Assembly (NCBI GenBank): GCA_013003075.1
Contig: JABDLJ010000002.1
Location: forward strand, 1 to 63,429
Direction of reading: 5' to 3'
Source of the DNA: Paracoccaceae bacterium
GTDB lineage: Bacteria; Pseudomonadota; Alphaproteobacteria; Rhodobacterales; Rhodobacteraceae
DNA: 63,429 nt
Of the stretch, positions 50,484 through 59,536 are shown in pieces. Below the pieces are notes generated by a model. It was not told the DNA's origin, did not search any database, and was given only the letters and a program-made list of their open reading frames with translations. The position numbers were made by a program, and so were the translations under genes. Within the stretch, counting starts at the first letter, position 1, and the number at the start of each line of letters is the position of its first letter.

Positions 50484-52847
50484 ATGTCGTTGAAAGACAG
50501 GATCAAACCGCTTTCGGCACGCGCGCAGGCCCTGGCTGACATGGCCGAGACCGCGCTTATGTCGGCGCCCACGGCTCTCGATGCGCATTTGCAGATCGTC
50601 CGGTCCCTTGGCGGGCACTGGCACGGTGATCACGCGACCTTCGGCTTCTGGACGCCAGAGCTTTTGGACGCGCGGGTGCCCGACAGTGACATCTTCCTGG
50701 AGCTGTTGTCGGCGGGGCAGGATTTCGATCTGACCGTCTCGCGGCAGTCGGTAAGCTTCGAACGGGTGCTTGTTCCGGTCACGCGGTTCGAGGCGCATTG
50801 CTTTGCGGCCGTAGAGGGGGCGCTGGCCGGCGCGCGCGGGTCTGCTGGTGACTTCTATGCGCTTGTCTGGCGCGACCATGATGGCGCATGGCACCGCATC
50901 CTGGATCCGCTTGCCGCCTCGCTTCCCTATGGCGCTTTCGCGCCGGCCGAGCTTTACGATGTCGCCAAGATGCAAGAGGGCCGCGGCGACAAGGCGTATT
51001 TCGAAGCTTTCGCGGCCGCAAAGCCGCACAAAATCGGCCCGCCGGCCAATATCCTTCAAATCCACATCCCCACGGCAACTGCGGGCGGTACCTTGGCCAG
51101 CCTGACGCGGCGGTTCGAACGGCTGGCCGAGCGCGTTCGCAAAGATCTGCCGAGCGAGGCCGAAGACCAGCTTTATCTCGGCTACGATGCGGTGCAGTTG
51201 CTTCCTGTCGAGCCAACAACGGTCTACGAGACCGGACCGGCGTTCTGGCAGGAGACCGGAAATGCCGACAGCCTGCACGTCGATCTGATCCGGCCCGATA
51301 CCACGAACTGGGGCTACGATGTCGTGATTTCCGGCATGGGCGCGGTGAACCCGGTTTTGCTCGAAAGCGGACGGCCGGACGAGCTTGTTGATCTTGCGGC
51401 GGCGCTTCACAATTTCCCGACCAGACCGAAGATGCTGATCCTCGATGTCGTATTCGGACACTCGGACAACCAGGGCCTCGATGCGCTGAACTCTCATTTC
51501 TTCGCCGGACCGAACATGTACGGTCAGAACCTGGAGTACAAAAACCCGGCGGTGCGCGCGATCTTGCTGGAAATGCAGCGGCGCAAGGTCGATTTCGGGG
51601 CCGACGGGGTGCGCGTCGACGGTGCGCAGGATTTCAAATGGTGGGATGCCAGCGAGCAGGAGCTGCGGCACGATGACGAATTCCTGCAATCGATGGCGGA
51701 TATCGAGCAATCGGTTGCTGGCACCGCCTATCGGCCCTGGTTCCTCTTCGAGGACGGACGGCCTTGGCCACAAGAGGACTGGGAGCTGTCCTCGACCTAC
51801 CGCGCGGTCATCGAGAACCAGAAAGACCCGGATGTCTTTCAATGGGGTCCGTTGACCTTTGCCCATAACACGCCCTTCATCTATGGCTTTTGGCTGTCCA
51901 AGTTCTGGCGGATCCGCGAGATCCTCAGCGTCGGCTCCAACTGGATCTCCGGGACCGCCAACCACGACACGTTGCGGCGCGGCACGCAAGTCAATCCAAA
52001 GCTGAACATCAACACCCGCCTCGGCGAGACGCGGATGGAGATCCTCGACAAGGCCTATGACAACCCAGCGGTCTCGATGCTGACGAATGCCGCCTTTCCG
52101 GGCGTTCCGATGGATTTTCTGAACGCCATGGCGCGCGCAAGCTGGGGCTTCATTCGCAATCAGGACGACACCTACGGGGTCAAGGTTGTTGCCGAAGAGG
52201 CGATCAGCCTGAAATGGCAGGTGGACGAATATGCCTACTCGGTTCCGGCCAGTTTCCGGCGTCTGAAGGCATTGGGTTTCACCACGCGCCAGGATCTGGC
52301 GCGCTTCCTGGAATTTCTGCCGGCGCTCGTTGACGTGACCGAATACAACCTCGATGAGATCGCGCGCCTGCTTGCGGCGGTCGAACCTGCGCTTCCTGGT
52401 CCCGACACCTGGACGGTTGCGGACCTCAAGGAAATCGCGCGCGCCTGGATGGATGACATGCACGAGTACTGCAATGTCTCCAACTCGATAGCCGAGCTTG
52501 ATTTCGCGCAGACCGACTTCATGCTTCGCCTGCGCAACTTCCGCCGGGCGCGCCCCTGGCTAAGAGAAAACCTGGGCCCGCAGGACCACTTCGACTATTT
52601 GCGCCCGATCGACGGCCGCACGGTCTTTACGTCCTTGCGCCATGGACCGGATCGAAGCCAGGTCTTTTCGATCACCCATATGGAAGGCGGCGCGACGGCC
52701 GAAATCGATCCGCTGAAGCTGGACATTTCAGGGCTTTCGGGCGCTGGCTGGACATTGGAGCTGAAAACGCCGGGGATCGGCGACGACTATCACGGCGGGC
52801 CGATTATCCTGCGCGACAGCATGGGGCTGGTCTACATCCGAGGGTGA
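50484..52847 (+). CDS. GH13-like glycosidase, probable glucosylglycerol hydrolase
   Basis: A 787-aa protein with the four conserved GH13 regions in order: LDVVFGH (320-326), GVRVDGAQDF with Arg377 and Asp379 as likely nucleophile, WFLFEDGRPWP with Glu423 as likely acid, and TANHDTLRRG with His494/Asp495. Overall it resembles the cyanobacterial GghA group, which hydrolyses the osmolyte glucosylglycerol to glucose and glycerol. An N-terminal domain of about 200 residues is not a standard amylase module, and there is no signal peptide, so it works in the cytosol. It starts 17 bases after pgm and ends the glg operon. A general alpha-glucosidase remains possible. Confidence 0.65.
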   Translation: MSLKDRIKPLSARAQALADMAETALMSAPTALDAHLQIVRSLGGHWHGDHATFGFWTPELLDARVPDSDIFLELLSAGQDFDLTVSRQSVSFERVLVPVTRFEAHCFAAVEGALAGARGSAGDFYALVWRDHDGAWHRILDPLAASLPYGAFAPAELYDVAKMQEGRGDKAYFEAFAAAKPHKIGPPANILQIHIPTATAGGTLASLTRRFERLAERVRKDLPSEAEDQLYLGYDAVQLLPVEPTTVYETGPAFWQETGNADSLHVDLIRPDTTNWGYDVVISGMGAVNPVLLESGRPDELVDLAAALHNFPTRPKMLILDVVFGHSDNQGLDALNSHFFAGPNMYGQNLEYKNPAVRAILLEMQRRKVDFGADGVRVDGAQDFKWWDASEQELRHDDEFLQSMADIEQSVAGTAYRPWFLFEDGRPWPQEDWELSSTYRAVIENQKDPDVFQWGPLTFAHNTPFIYGFWLSKFWRIREILSVGSNWISGTANHDTLRRGTQVNPKLNINTRLGETRMEILDKAYDNPAVSMLTNAAFPGVPMDFLNAMARASWGFIRNQDDTYGVKVVAEEAISLKWQVDEYAYSVPASFRRLKALGFTTRQDLARFLEFLPALVDVTEYNLDEIARLLAAVEPALPGPDTWTVADLKEIARAWMDDMHEYCNVSNSIAELDFAQTDFMLRLRNFRRARPWLRENLGPQDHFDYLRPIDGRTVFTSLRHGPDRSQVFSITHMEGGATAEIDPLKLDISGLSGAGWTLELKTPGIGDDYHGGPIILRDSMGLVYIRG

Positions 52848-52914
52848 GGCAAAGGGCATGGCTGATCGGTGCCGTCCCAAGGGGCCTGTCGCCGCGCGGG
52901 GCTTATTTGAAACC

Positions 52915-54027
52915 CTAAAGCAGCGTGCGCTCCACTACCCAGTAGGCGCCGACCAGCGAGATCGCGATCGATGCAGGGTTTGCGACGGCGCTCTGGTACC
53001 ACGAGGCGTTGCGAAGCCAGTAGGCCAAGCCGAAAAACGCGATCGCAATCACCGACAGCTGGCCAAGTTCAACACCGACATTGAAGCCGATCAGACCAAT
53101 AACGAAGGTTGCCGGGTCAAGGCCGATGTCGCCCAGAACGGACGCAAAGCCGAGCCCGTGCAGTAGGCCAAAGCCGAACACCACCGCCGGCCGCCAGGGC
53201 GTCAATCCGCGCGACAGAACGTTTTCGATCCCGACATAGACGATCGAGGCCGCGATCAGCGGCTCGACGATGCTGGCAGGCAGCGTCACGATCCCCAGGA
53301 TGCCAAGCGCCAGCGTGACGGTGTGCGCCACCGTGAAGGCCGTTACCTGCCACAAGAGCGGCCGCAACTTCAAAGACAGAAAGAACAGGCCCAGTACGAA
53401 CAGGATGTGGTCGAGGCCTTTGGGGATGATGTGTTCATAGCCGATCTTCATGTAGGTTGCGAAGGTCGACAGGCCGCTAAGCGCACCGCCTCCGGCCGCG
53501 GCGATGGGATCAGACAGTGCGCCGTTGGTCAGGTAGCCGGTATAGCCGTCTTCGACACCGATCTGGCGAACGACCAAAGCCCCCAGGGCGGCATCCCATC
53601 CAAAGATCACGGCTGCATCACCAGGCGGCAACGCGGCACCAATCCGTACCTGTGACATCCGAGCCAGTTCCGGATTGCCGACAGGCGGAATATCGACCCC
53701 GCGCAGTTCTATCGCGAGATCGCCGTCGCCCGCGCGCAAGGTGATCTGGTCGCGAAGTCTGGGCCAGAGTTCGATGAAGGCCGCTTCCAGCGCTTCCGGG
53801 TCCAGCGCACGCAGTGCATCATATCGATCGGCGTTCGCGGCGTCGTTCGTGTCCTCAAGACCTTCAAGATCGATACCGGCCAGCGGCGCCTCTAGCGTCA
53901 TATCTATCGCGATCTCGACCTGGCCGTCCTGTATTTCAAGGTCGGCTACGGCGGGCTGGATCTCATGCGCAAGCGCGGCAAATGCCAGAAGGGAAAACAC
54001 GAAGGTGATCAGCGCGCACCTTGACAA
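52915..54027 (-). CDS. HupE/UreJ-type membrane protein
   Basis: A 370-aa protein with a putative signal peptide (ALITFVFSLLAFAALAHE), a periplasmic domain of about 170 residues and six to seven C-terminal helices. GYEHIIPKGLDHILFVLGL and FGLLHGLGFASVLGDIGLD have the histidine pattern of the HupE/UreJ_2 family, linked to nickel or cobalt uptake. No start is good: I used TTG 54027, which gives a normal signal peptide, while the open frame reaches 54372 but overlaps the divergent gene. Metal specificity cannot be told from sequence. Confidence 0.72.
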   Translation of the reverse strand: MSRCALITFVFSLLAFAALAHEIQPAVADLEIQDGQVEIAIDMTLEAPLAGIDLEGLEDTNDAANADRYDALRALDPEALEAAFIELWPRLRDQITLRAGDGDLAIELRGVDIPPVGNPELARMSQVRIGAALPPGDAAVIFGWDAALGALVVRQIGVEDGYTGYLTNGALSDPIAAAGGGALSGLSTFATYMKIGYEHIIPKGLDHILFVLGLFFLSLKLRPLLWQVTAFTVAHTVTLALGILGIVTLPASIVEPLIAASIVYVGIENVLSRGLTPWRPAVVFGFGLLHGLGFASVLGDIGLDPATFVIGLIGFNVGVELGQLSVIAIAFFGLAYWLRNASWYQSAVANPASIAISLVGAYWVVERTLL

Positions 54028-54076
54028 TCGCCGGTGTGGGATAACTCTTGCCTGGCCCCAAGGAGAATTGCCTGCC

Positions 54077-54901
54077 ATGTTCCGCCGTCTTACTTCGATT
54101 TCGTCCGCGTTTGTAATTGCACTTAGCGCGGCTGCTGTAAATGCACATGAATTCTGGATCGATCCGGTGCGCTTTTCGTATGAACCCGGCGAAAGGATCA
54201 TCGCCGCAACCCGCGTTGGGCAAGAATTCGCAGGGATGAGCGGTGCCTTTCTGCCGCAGCAGTTCCGGCGCTTCGACATCGTGATGAACGGCAAAGCCAC
54301 GCCGGTCGAGGGGCGTCTCGGTGACCGCCCGGCCCTGTCGCAAACCGTTGATGGCACCGGGCTTGCGGTCATCGTGCATGAGACGACGAATTACATCATC
54401 ACTTACGAAACGCTTGAGAAGTTCCGGAATTTCCTGGAGCACAAGGACGCCATGTCCATTCTCGGGATGCACACCGAAAAGGGCTATCCGACCGAGAATT
54501 TCAAGGAACGCTATTCGCGCTATGCCAAGTCTCTGGTGTCCGTGGGCGGCGGCGCTGGTCGCGACACCCGTGTCGGGCTTGAAACCGAGTTTGTCGCCCT
54601 GACCAATCCCTACACCGATGATCTGTCCGGCGGTATGGCGGTGCAGCTTTACTACGACGGAAAAACGCGCCCGGACAGCCAGGTGGAAGTATTCGAAAAG
54701 GCGCCCGACGATACGGTAAACATCTTTACGGTGCGCACGAACCGGGATGGGGTCGCATCGGTTCCAGTCAAAGCTGGGCACCGCTATATGCTGGATCACG
54801 TCGTTCTGCGCCCGGCAAGCGGAGCGGACCCGGATCAGAATACGGCGCTGTGGGAAAGCCTTTGGGCCAACATGACGTTCGGAGTGCCGGCCGGCAACTG
54901 A
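54077..54901 (+). CDS. DUF4198 periplasmic protein
   Basis: A 274-aa exported protein with signal MFRRLTSISSAFVIALSAAAVNAHEF. The start of mature DUF4198 proteins, HEFWIDPVRFSYEPGE, is present, and the C-terminal beta domain includes GMAVQLYYDGKTRPDSQVEVF. The family has been compared to periplasmic parts of nickel/cobalt transport systems. AAGGAG lies before ATG 54077, which replaces the longer frame from 53675. It diverges from the HupE-like gene across about 50 bases. Confidence 0.8.
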   Translation: MFRRLTSISSAFVIALSAAAVNAHEFWIDPVRFSYEPGERIIAATRVGQEFAGMSGAFLPQQFRRFDIVMNGKATPVEGRLGDRPALSQTVDGTGLAVIVHETTNYIITYETLEKFRNFLEHKDAMSILGMHTEKGYPTENFKERYSRYAKSLVSVGGGAGRDTRVGLETEFVALTNPYTDDLSGGMAVQLYYDGKTRPDSQVEVFEKAPDDTVNIFTVRTNRDGVASVPVKAGHRYMLDHVVLRPASGADPDQNTALWESLWANMTFGVPAGN

Positions 54902-54913
54902 TCGAAGGGCCTC

Positions 54914-55057
54914 TTAGCGAGAATCCGTGTCGATCAGCCACCCTCCAGGTCCAGCCACGTGATCGGGAAGCGCAACCAAAAACACTTCGCGAAGCACAAG
55001 GCAGGTGATGGCACTCATCACTACGTTGTCGAATGTCAGACCAGATAACAGTTCCAT
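54914..55057 (-). CDS. Possible small protein, 47 aa
   Basis: ATG 55057 on minus has GGAGTGAGTG directly upstream, an ideal ribosome binding site. The frame gives MELLSGLTFDNVVMSAITCLVL... and ends in IDTDSR at 54914. A hydrophobic middle (about 12-30) could be membrane-embedded. No homologue is known to me, and codon use is less GC-biased than the neighbours. It lies in an otherwise empty gap between the DUF4198 gene and truA. Confidence 0.4.
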   Translation of the reverse strand: MELLSGLTFDNVVMSAITCLVLREVFLVALPDHVAGPGGWLIDTDSR

Positions 55058-55215
55058 CACTCACTCCATTGCTCTGACGTCATAAGAGCTGCGGATCGGG
55101 GCACGGGTAGGCCAAGTCGTGATCATTTTGATGATCCTATCGGGCCATTTGTGGACATTGATTTCGCAAGCCAGAGTAATACGCAAATTGCCGCCGGATT
55201 GTTTCGGGACCGACG

Positions 55216-56001
55216 CTAAGTCATGGTTGGCGAGATATCAAAGGGGTCGGGCTGGTATGTCACATGCGACAGGTACAGGCCATCCGGAGGCGCGACCGGC
55301 CCGCAAGCGGCGCGATCGGCGGCGTCCAGCGCCGTTTTGACATCTCTTGGCGCCCAGGCACCGGCCCCCACACGCTCTAGCGTTCCGACAAGGCTTCTGA
55401 CCTGATTGTGCAGAAAGCTCCGGGCGCGCACGTCGAAACGAAATTCCGTCCCGCCCGGCGCCTGGTGCTCGGTGATCTCCAACTTGTCGAGCGTCCGGAC
55501 TGCGCTTTCGGCCTGGCACATGGTCGAGCGAAAGGTCGTGAAGTCGTGCCGGCCGAGAAGATCGCGCGCGGCCTGCTGCATCGGAGCAAGCTGAAGCCTG
55601 TGCCCGATGCGCCACAGCAGGCCGGCCTCATGGGTCAGCGGCGCCCGGCGCGAGACCAGACGGTAGATATAGCGGCGCTCTTTGGCAGAAAACCTGGCGT
55701 GCCAGTCATCGGGCACCTCCGCCGCGGCAACGATCGCGACCGGATCGGGCTTGAGGTGATAATTAAGCGCCTCTGACAGCCGAAAGGGCGACCAGTCCCG
55801 CGCCAGATCGCAATGCGCCACCTGGCCCCAGGCATGCACGCCGGCATCGGTGCGGCCCGCTGCGGCAATCGAGGGTACATCCGCTTCGAGCCTGGCAAGG
55901 GCCGCTTCGACCGCGCCCTGAACCGAGGGGTGCTCGGCCTGGCGCTGCCAGCCGGAGAAAGGCCCCCCGTGATACTCGATTTTCAAGGCATAGCGCGGCA
56001 T
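55216..56001 (-). CDS. truA: tRNA pseudouridine synthase A
   Basis: TruA converts uridines 38-40 of tRNA anticodon arms to pseudouridine. The 261-aa protein has the catalytic aspartate in [15 protein letters not shown] (Asp52) and FSGWQRQ. The C-terminal [19 protein letters not shown] region that contacts tRNA is also clear. Single gene, divergent from ycjX. Confidence 0.95.
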   Translation of the reverse strand: MPRYALKIEYHGGPFSGWQRQAEHPSVQGAVEAALARLEADVPSIAAAGRTDAGVHAWGQVAHCDLARDWSPFRLSEALNYHLKPDPVAIVAAAEVPDDWHARFSAKERRYIYRLVSRRAPLTHEAGLLWRIGHRLQLAPMQQAARDLLGRHDFTTFRSTMCQAESAVRTLDKLEITEHQAPGGTEFRFDVRARSFLHNQVRSLVGTLERVGAGAWAPRDVKTALDAADRAACGPVAPPDGLYLSHVTYQPDPFDISPTMT

Positions 56002-56128
56002 GGGCTGGCCTTAGCGTCACCCGCGCTGCATTGCAATTGTGCATATGCTCCGGTCGGAAATGCGCAGACCTCTGGTAGCGCGCACCGCCAGCCCTTATGT
56101 TTCGGGCTGCAGGTTTGAGGGGCGGCAT

Positions 56129-57541
56129 TTGATCCTTGGTGATATCGCAGATGGTCTGACGCGCGGCATCGAAAGCGCAACGTCAACCGTAACAGGCGCG
56201 TTCCGCGATACCGTCATCCGCCTTGGTGTGACCGGTCTGTCGCGCGCGGGTAAGACGGTGTTCATCACGTCGCTGGTCGCCAACATGCTGAACCGTGGCC
56301 GGATGCCGCAGTTCCTGCCGGCCGCCGAGGGCCGGGTTCTTGCGGCGTACCTGCAACCCCAGCCCGACAACACCGTCGCCCGGTTCGATTATGAAAGCCA
56401 TCTGGACGCCCTGACCGGGCGCGCGCCGCACTGGCCCGAAGGCACCCGCCGGGTCAGCGAATTGCGCCTGTCGCTGCGCGTGCAGCCCGCGGGCCTTCTG
56501 TCCGGGTTGCAGGGGCCGCGCACCGTGCATCTCGATATCGTGGACTATCCCGGAGAGTGGCTGCTCGATCTCGCGCTGCTCGACAAGACCTATGACGCCT
56601 GGTCGATCGAGACCTTGCGCCGCGCCGAGACGCGCACGTTCGCCGCGCCTTTCCTAAAAGCCCTTGCCGGGACGGATGCAAACGACCGGCTCGACGAAAA
56701 GATCGCAGGCACGCTGTCGGCCTCATTCACCGCCTATCTGGGGGCGGCGCGCGATGCCGGACTGTCCGATCACACGCCTGGCCGGTTTCTGCTGCCCGGC
56801 GATCTAGAGGGCAGCCCAGCCCTGACCTTTGCGCCGCTTGTGCGTCCCGAAAGCCCGGCGCGCTCCAGCCTTTGGCGCGAGTTCGACCGGCGCTATGAGG
56901 CCTACAAGCGCGAAGTCGTCAAACCGTTCTTCCGCGATCATTTCGCGCGGATCGACCGGCAAATCGTTCTGGTGGATGCCTTGGGCGCCATCAACGCCGG
57001 CCCGGCCGCGGTCGAGGACCTGCGCCTGGCGATGAGAGATATCCTGACTGCCTTCCGCCCCGGCCGGAACGCGTTTCTCAGCCAGCTCTTCCTGGGGCGC
57101 CGGATCGACAGGATCCTGTTCGCGGCGACCAAGGCCGATCATTTGCATCACCGCCAGCATCCCCAGCTGACTGCGATCATGACCGCGCTTATGGAAGATG
57201 CAAAGACCCGCGCCGAGTTCGCCGGGGCAGAGACCGCCGCTATGGCGATCGCCTCCTTGCGAACAACGACCGAAGAGACCGCGCGGCATGGCGGAGAGGA
57301 CCTCGACATGGTGCGTGGAGAGCTTGCCAACGGCAAACGCGCCGCCTTCTTCCCCGGCCTTCTTCCAAGCGATCCTGCGCGGCTTTTGTCGCCGGCGCGG
57401 TCAGGGGCCGAAAGCTGGCTGGATGCGGACTATTCGATCATGGATTTCGCGCCCAGGTCTCTTGATCTGCGTCCCGGCGAAGGGCCGCCGCATATCCGGC
57501 TCGACAAAGCCGCTCAATTCCTGTTCGGAGACAAGTTATGA
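56129..57541 (+). CDS. ycjX: YcjX-family P-loop protein
   Basis: A 470-aa GTPase-like protein (DUF463/YcjX) with the P-loop GLSRAGKTVFITSLVANML (residues 36-54), HLDIVDYPGEWLLDL as the Walker B/switch region and DHFARIDRQIVLVDALGAIN downstream. YcjX is linked to stress responses in Proteobacteria; its exact reaction is unknown. I start at TTG 56129 because GAGGGG precedes it and the first residues MILGDIADGLTRGIE fit the family. The frame is open to 56039. Confidence 0.85.
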   Translation: MILGDIADGLTRGIESATSTVTGAFRDTVIRLGVTGLSRAGKTVFITSLVANMLNRGRMPQFLPAAEGRVLAAYLQPQPDNTVARFDYESHLDALTGRAPHWPEGTRRVSELRLSLRVQPAGLLSGLQGPRTVHLDIVDYPGEWLLDLALLDKTYDAWSIETLRRAETRTFAAPFLKALAGTDANDRLDEKIAGTLSASFTAYLGAARDAGLSDHTPGRFLLPGDLEGSPALTFAPLVRPESPARSSLWREFDRRYEAYKREVVKPFFRDHFARIDRQIVLVDALGAINAGPAAVEDLRLAMRDILTAFRPGRNAFLSQLFLGRRIDRILFAATKADHLHHRQHPQLTAIMTALMEDAKTRAEFAGAETAAMAIASLRTTTEETARHGGEDLDMVRGELANGKRAAFFPGLLPSDPARLLSPARSGAESWLDADYSIMDFAPRSLDLRPGEGPPHIRLDKAAQFLFGDKL

Positions 57542-57569
57542 TCACCCGTCCGATCTGGAGGAGCGCCCG

Positions 57570-58592
57570 ATGAGCGAGCGAAAGACGGGCCCTGTCCTGA
57601 TCCAACTTGATGAAGACGAACCGGTGGTCTCGCCGGCCGAAGCGCCGCCGGTGCCCGATGACATGGACGGCCCCAGCGGCCAGGCCATGCAGACAATGGC
57701 CGCACTCGCGGCGCGCCCGCCGCCGCGCCTGGCGCGCTGGTTCTGGCGGCTGCTGGCGGCGCTTTTCACCTTTGGCCTTTCCATCTGGGCCTGGGACTTC
57801 GTGACCGGCCTTATCGAGCGCAACCAGGTTCTTGGCTATGCGGCCCTTGGCCTGACGGGCCTTTTTCTGGTCGTTTGCGCTGCAATCGGCTTGCGCGAAT
57901 GGGCGGCCCTGGCGCGCCTGTCCCGTCTTGATCGGATACATCAGGCGGCCAACGAGGCGCTGGCCTCGGGAGATCTGAGCGCGGCCCGGGCAGTGACCGC
58001 GCGGATCACCGCTCTTTATGCCGGCCGCGCCGATTTGAACTGGGCGCATGATCGCTTTGCCCGGCAATCGCCCGAGATCATGGACGCCGAGGGCCTGCTT
58101 GGATTTGCCGAGGCCGAGTACCTTGCGCCATTGGACACGGCGGCGACCCGGGAAGTCGAGGCTGCGGCGCGGCAGGTGGCTACGATCACGGCGCTCGTGC
58201 CGATCGCACTTGCCGATGTCTTTACCGCGCTCACCGCGAACCTGCGCATGATCCGCCGGATTGCCGAGGTTTATGGGGGCCGCGGCGGCACGCTGGGCAG
58301 CTGGCGGCTGACCCGCGCCGTCTTCACCCATCTGGTGGCAACCGGCGCGGTGGCCGTGGGGGACGATCTGATCGGCTCTATCGCGGGTGGCGGGGTGCTG
58401 TCGAAAGTCTCACGGCGTTTCGGAGAGGGCCTGATCAATGGGGCTCTGACCGCGCGGGTCGGTGTGGCGGCGATGGAAGTGTGCCGGCCATTGCCATTTA
58501 GCCGGGGCAAGCGGCCGTCGGTCACGGGCCTCGTGCAAAGGGCCCTTGCCGGGCTGTTTGCGCGCAGGCCAAGCGGCGCCGAAAGCAAATAG
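57570..58592 (+). CDS. ycjF: YcjF-family membrane protein (DUF697)
   Basis: A 340-aa protein that pairs with YcjX. After an acidic, proline-rich N-terminus come two transmembrane helices (about 62-82 and 88-108), and the C-terminal DUF697 domain includes LVPIALADVFTALTANLRMIRRIAEVYG and further hydrophobic stretches. GGAGGAG lies before ATG 57570, 28 bases after ycjX, so the two form one operon, as in other proteobacteria. Confidence 0.88.
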   Translation: MSERKTGPVLIQLDEDEPVVSPAEAPPVPDDMDGPSGQAMQTMAALAARPPPRLARWFWRLLAALFTFGLSIWAWDFVTGLIERNQVLGYAALGLTGLFLVVCAAIGLREWAALARLSRLDRIHQAANEALASGDLSAARAVTARITALYAGRADLNWAHDRFARQSPEIMDAEGLLGFAEAEYLAPLDTAATREVEAAARQVATITALVPIALADVFTALTANLRMIRRIAEVYGGRGGTLGSWRLTRAVFTHLVATGAVAVGDDLIGSIAGGGVLSKVSRRFGEGLINGALTARVGVAAMEVCRPLPFSRGKRPSVTGLVQRALAGLFARRPSGAESK

Positions 58593-58828
58593 CTCCTGCC
58601 GTGACAAGAAGACCAGCTTGGGACCCGGCGCCTTGCTGCGAGTGATGGATCAAGCGGACTGACAGTGCCGTTCGCGCCTTTCCAGGTCGGGCCATAGAAG
58701 TGGCTGTTACAGCGCGCCGCAGCCAGAGGCGCCGTTTGCCCAAGGAGCGATTTGGATCCGACGCTTTGCTGAATGCAGCGTCGAGGGCGATGCGCAAGTT
58801 GCAGCGGCCCGTCCCAAAACCGGGCCGA

Positions 58829-59395
58829 TCAGGGGCGACCGCCGCCGCCTTTGCCACCATTGCCGGTACTACCTTGCCGTGCCCCACCGCGTCCGCGCGC
58901 CGGGCGGCTGGCTGGCCGCGGAGATCTCGCCAACGCCGCAATGGGCCGGCTCAGGGCGTTGGCCGACTTGCCAAAGCTGGCAAGGCTGCGGCCGACCTGG
59001 CCCGCCTCGACCGGACGCAGGGCGTGCGGATTGGCGCCCTGGGCGACCAGGTAGCGGCGCACCGCATCGGCCCGAGCCTGTCCAAAAGCGTGGTCGTGTG
59101 CGGAATTACCGGTTTCATCGGAATAGCCTACGATGAAGATGCCAACGCCAGGATGCTGCCGCATCCAACGCGCCTTGCCCCGAAGCGTGGCCCGGTCGAC
59201 TTGATCAAGCTGGGCCGAGCCGGGCTCGAAGTCGATACACATGGGCCCGCCTTGTGTCAGCAATGCCCTGATATCGGTGTGGGCGTTTACCGGAACAAGC
59301 TCGGCAAAGGCCTGATCGCTGGCATTTGAAATCGTTGCGAAAAATGCGAAAGCACTGGCAATTAGGCTTGTTCGAACGGGAAAATTCGGTCTCAT
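58829..59395 (-). CDS. Exported OmpA-domain protein
   Basis: A 188-aa protein with a signal peptide (RTSLIASAFAFFATISNA). An OmpA-like peptidoglycan-binding domain follows (about 38-120: CIDFEPGSAQLDQVDRATLRGKARWMRQHPGVGIFIVGYSDETGNSAHDHAFGQARADAVRRYL). The low-complexity Arg/Gly-rich tail (RPARGRGGARQG) looks unstructured. No membrane barrel is present, so it should tether wall to envelope or sense it. ATG 59395 gives the signal peptide; the frame opens at 59449. The 235 bases beyond its stop, to ycjF, hold nothing recognisable. Confidence 0.8.
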   Translation of the reverse strand: MRPNFPVRTSLIASAFAFFATISNASDQAFAELVPVNAHTDIRALLTQGGPMCIDFEPGSAQLDQVDRATLRGKARWMRQHPGVGIFIVGYSDETGNSAHDHAFGQARADAVRRYLVAQGANPHALRPVEAGQVGRSLASFGKSANALSRPIAALARSPRPASRPARGRGGARQGSTGNGGKGGGGRP

Positions 59396-59442
59396 ACTGA
59401 AATACTCACTAAGGGGTTTGTCCCTCTCTCCACGCTCACCAT

Positions 59443-59468
59443 TACGCAACGTAAGTTTGGTGAAACTA
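59443..59468. promoter_or_regulatory. Two adjacent dyads in a divergent promoter region
   Basis: TTACG-CAA-CGTAA (59443-59455) is followed directly by AGTTT-GGTG-AAACT (59455-59468). Both lie between the OmpA gene (minus) and the VIT transporter gene (plus), where a regulator could affect both. Confidence 0.35.
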
Positions 59469-59536
59469 AGGGTGCGGCGTGGAAATTGGTTAACAAACCG
59501 GTCTTTTGGCGCACCAATGCTTGGAAAAACGGATCA

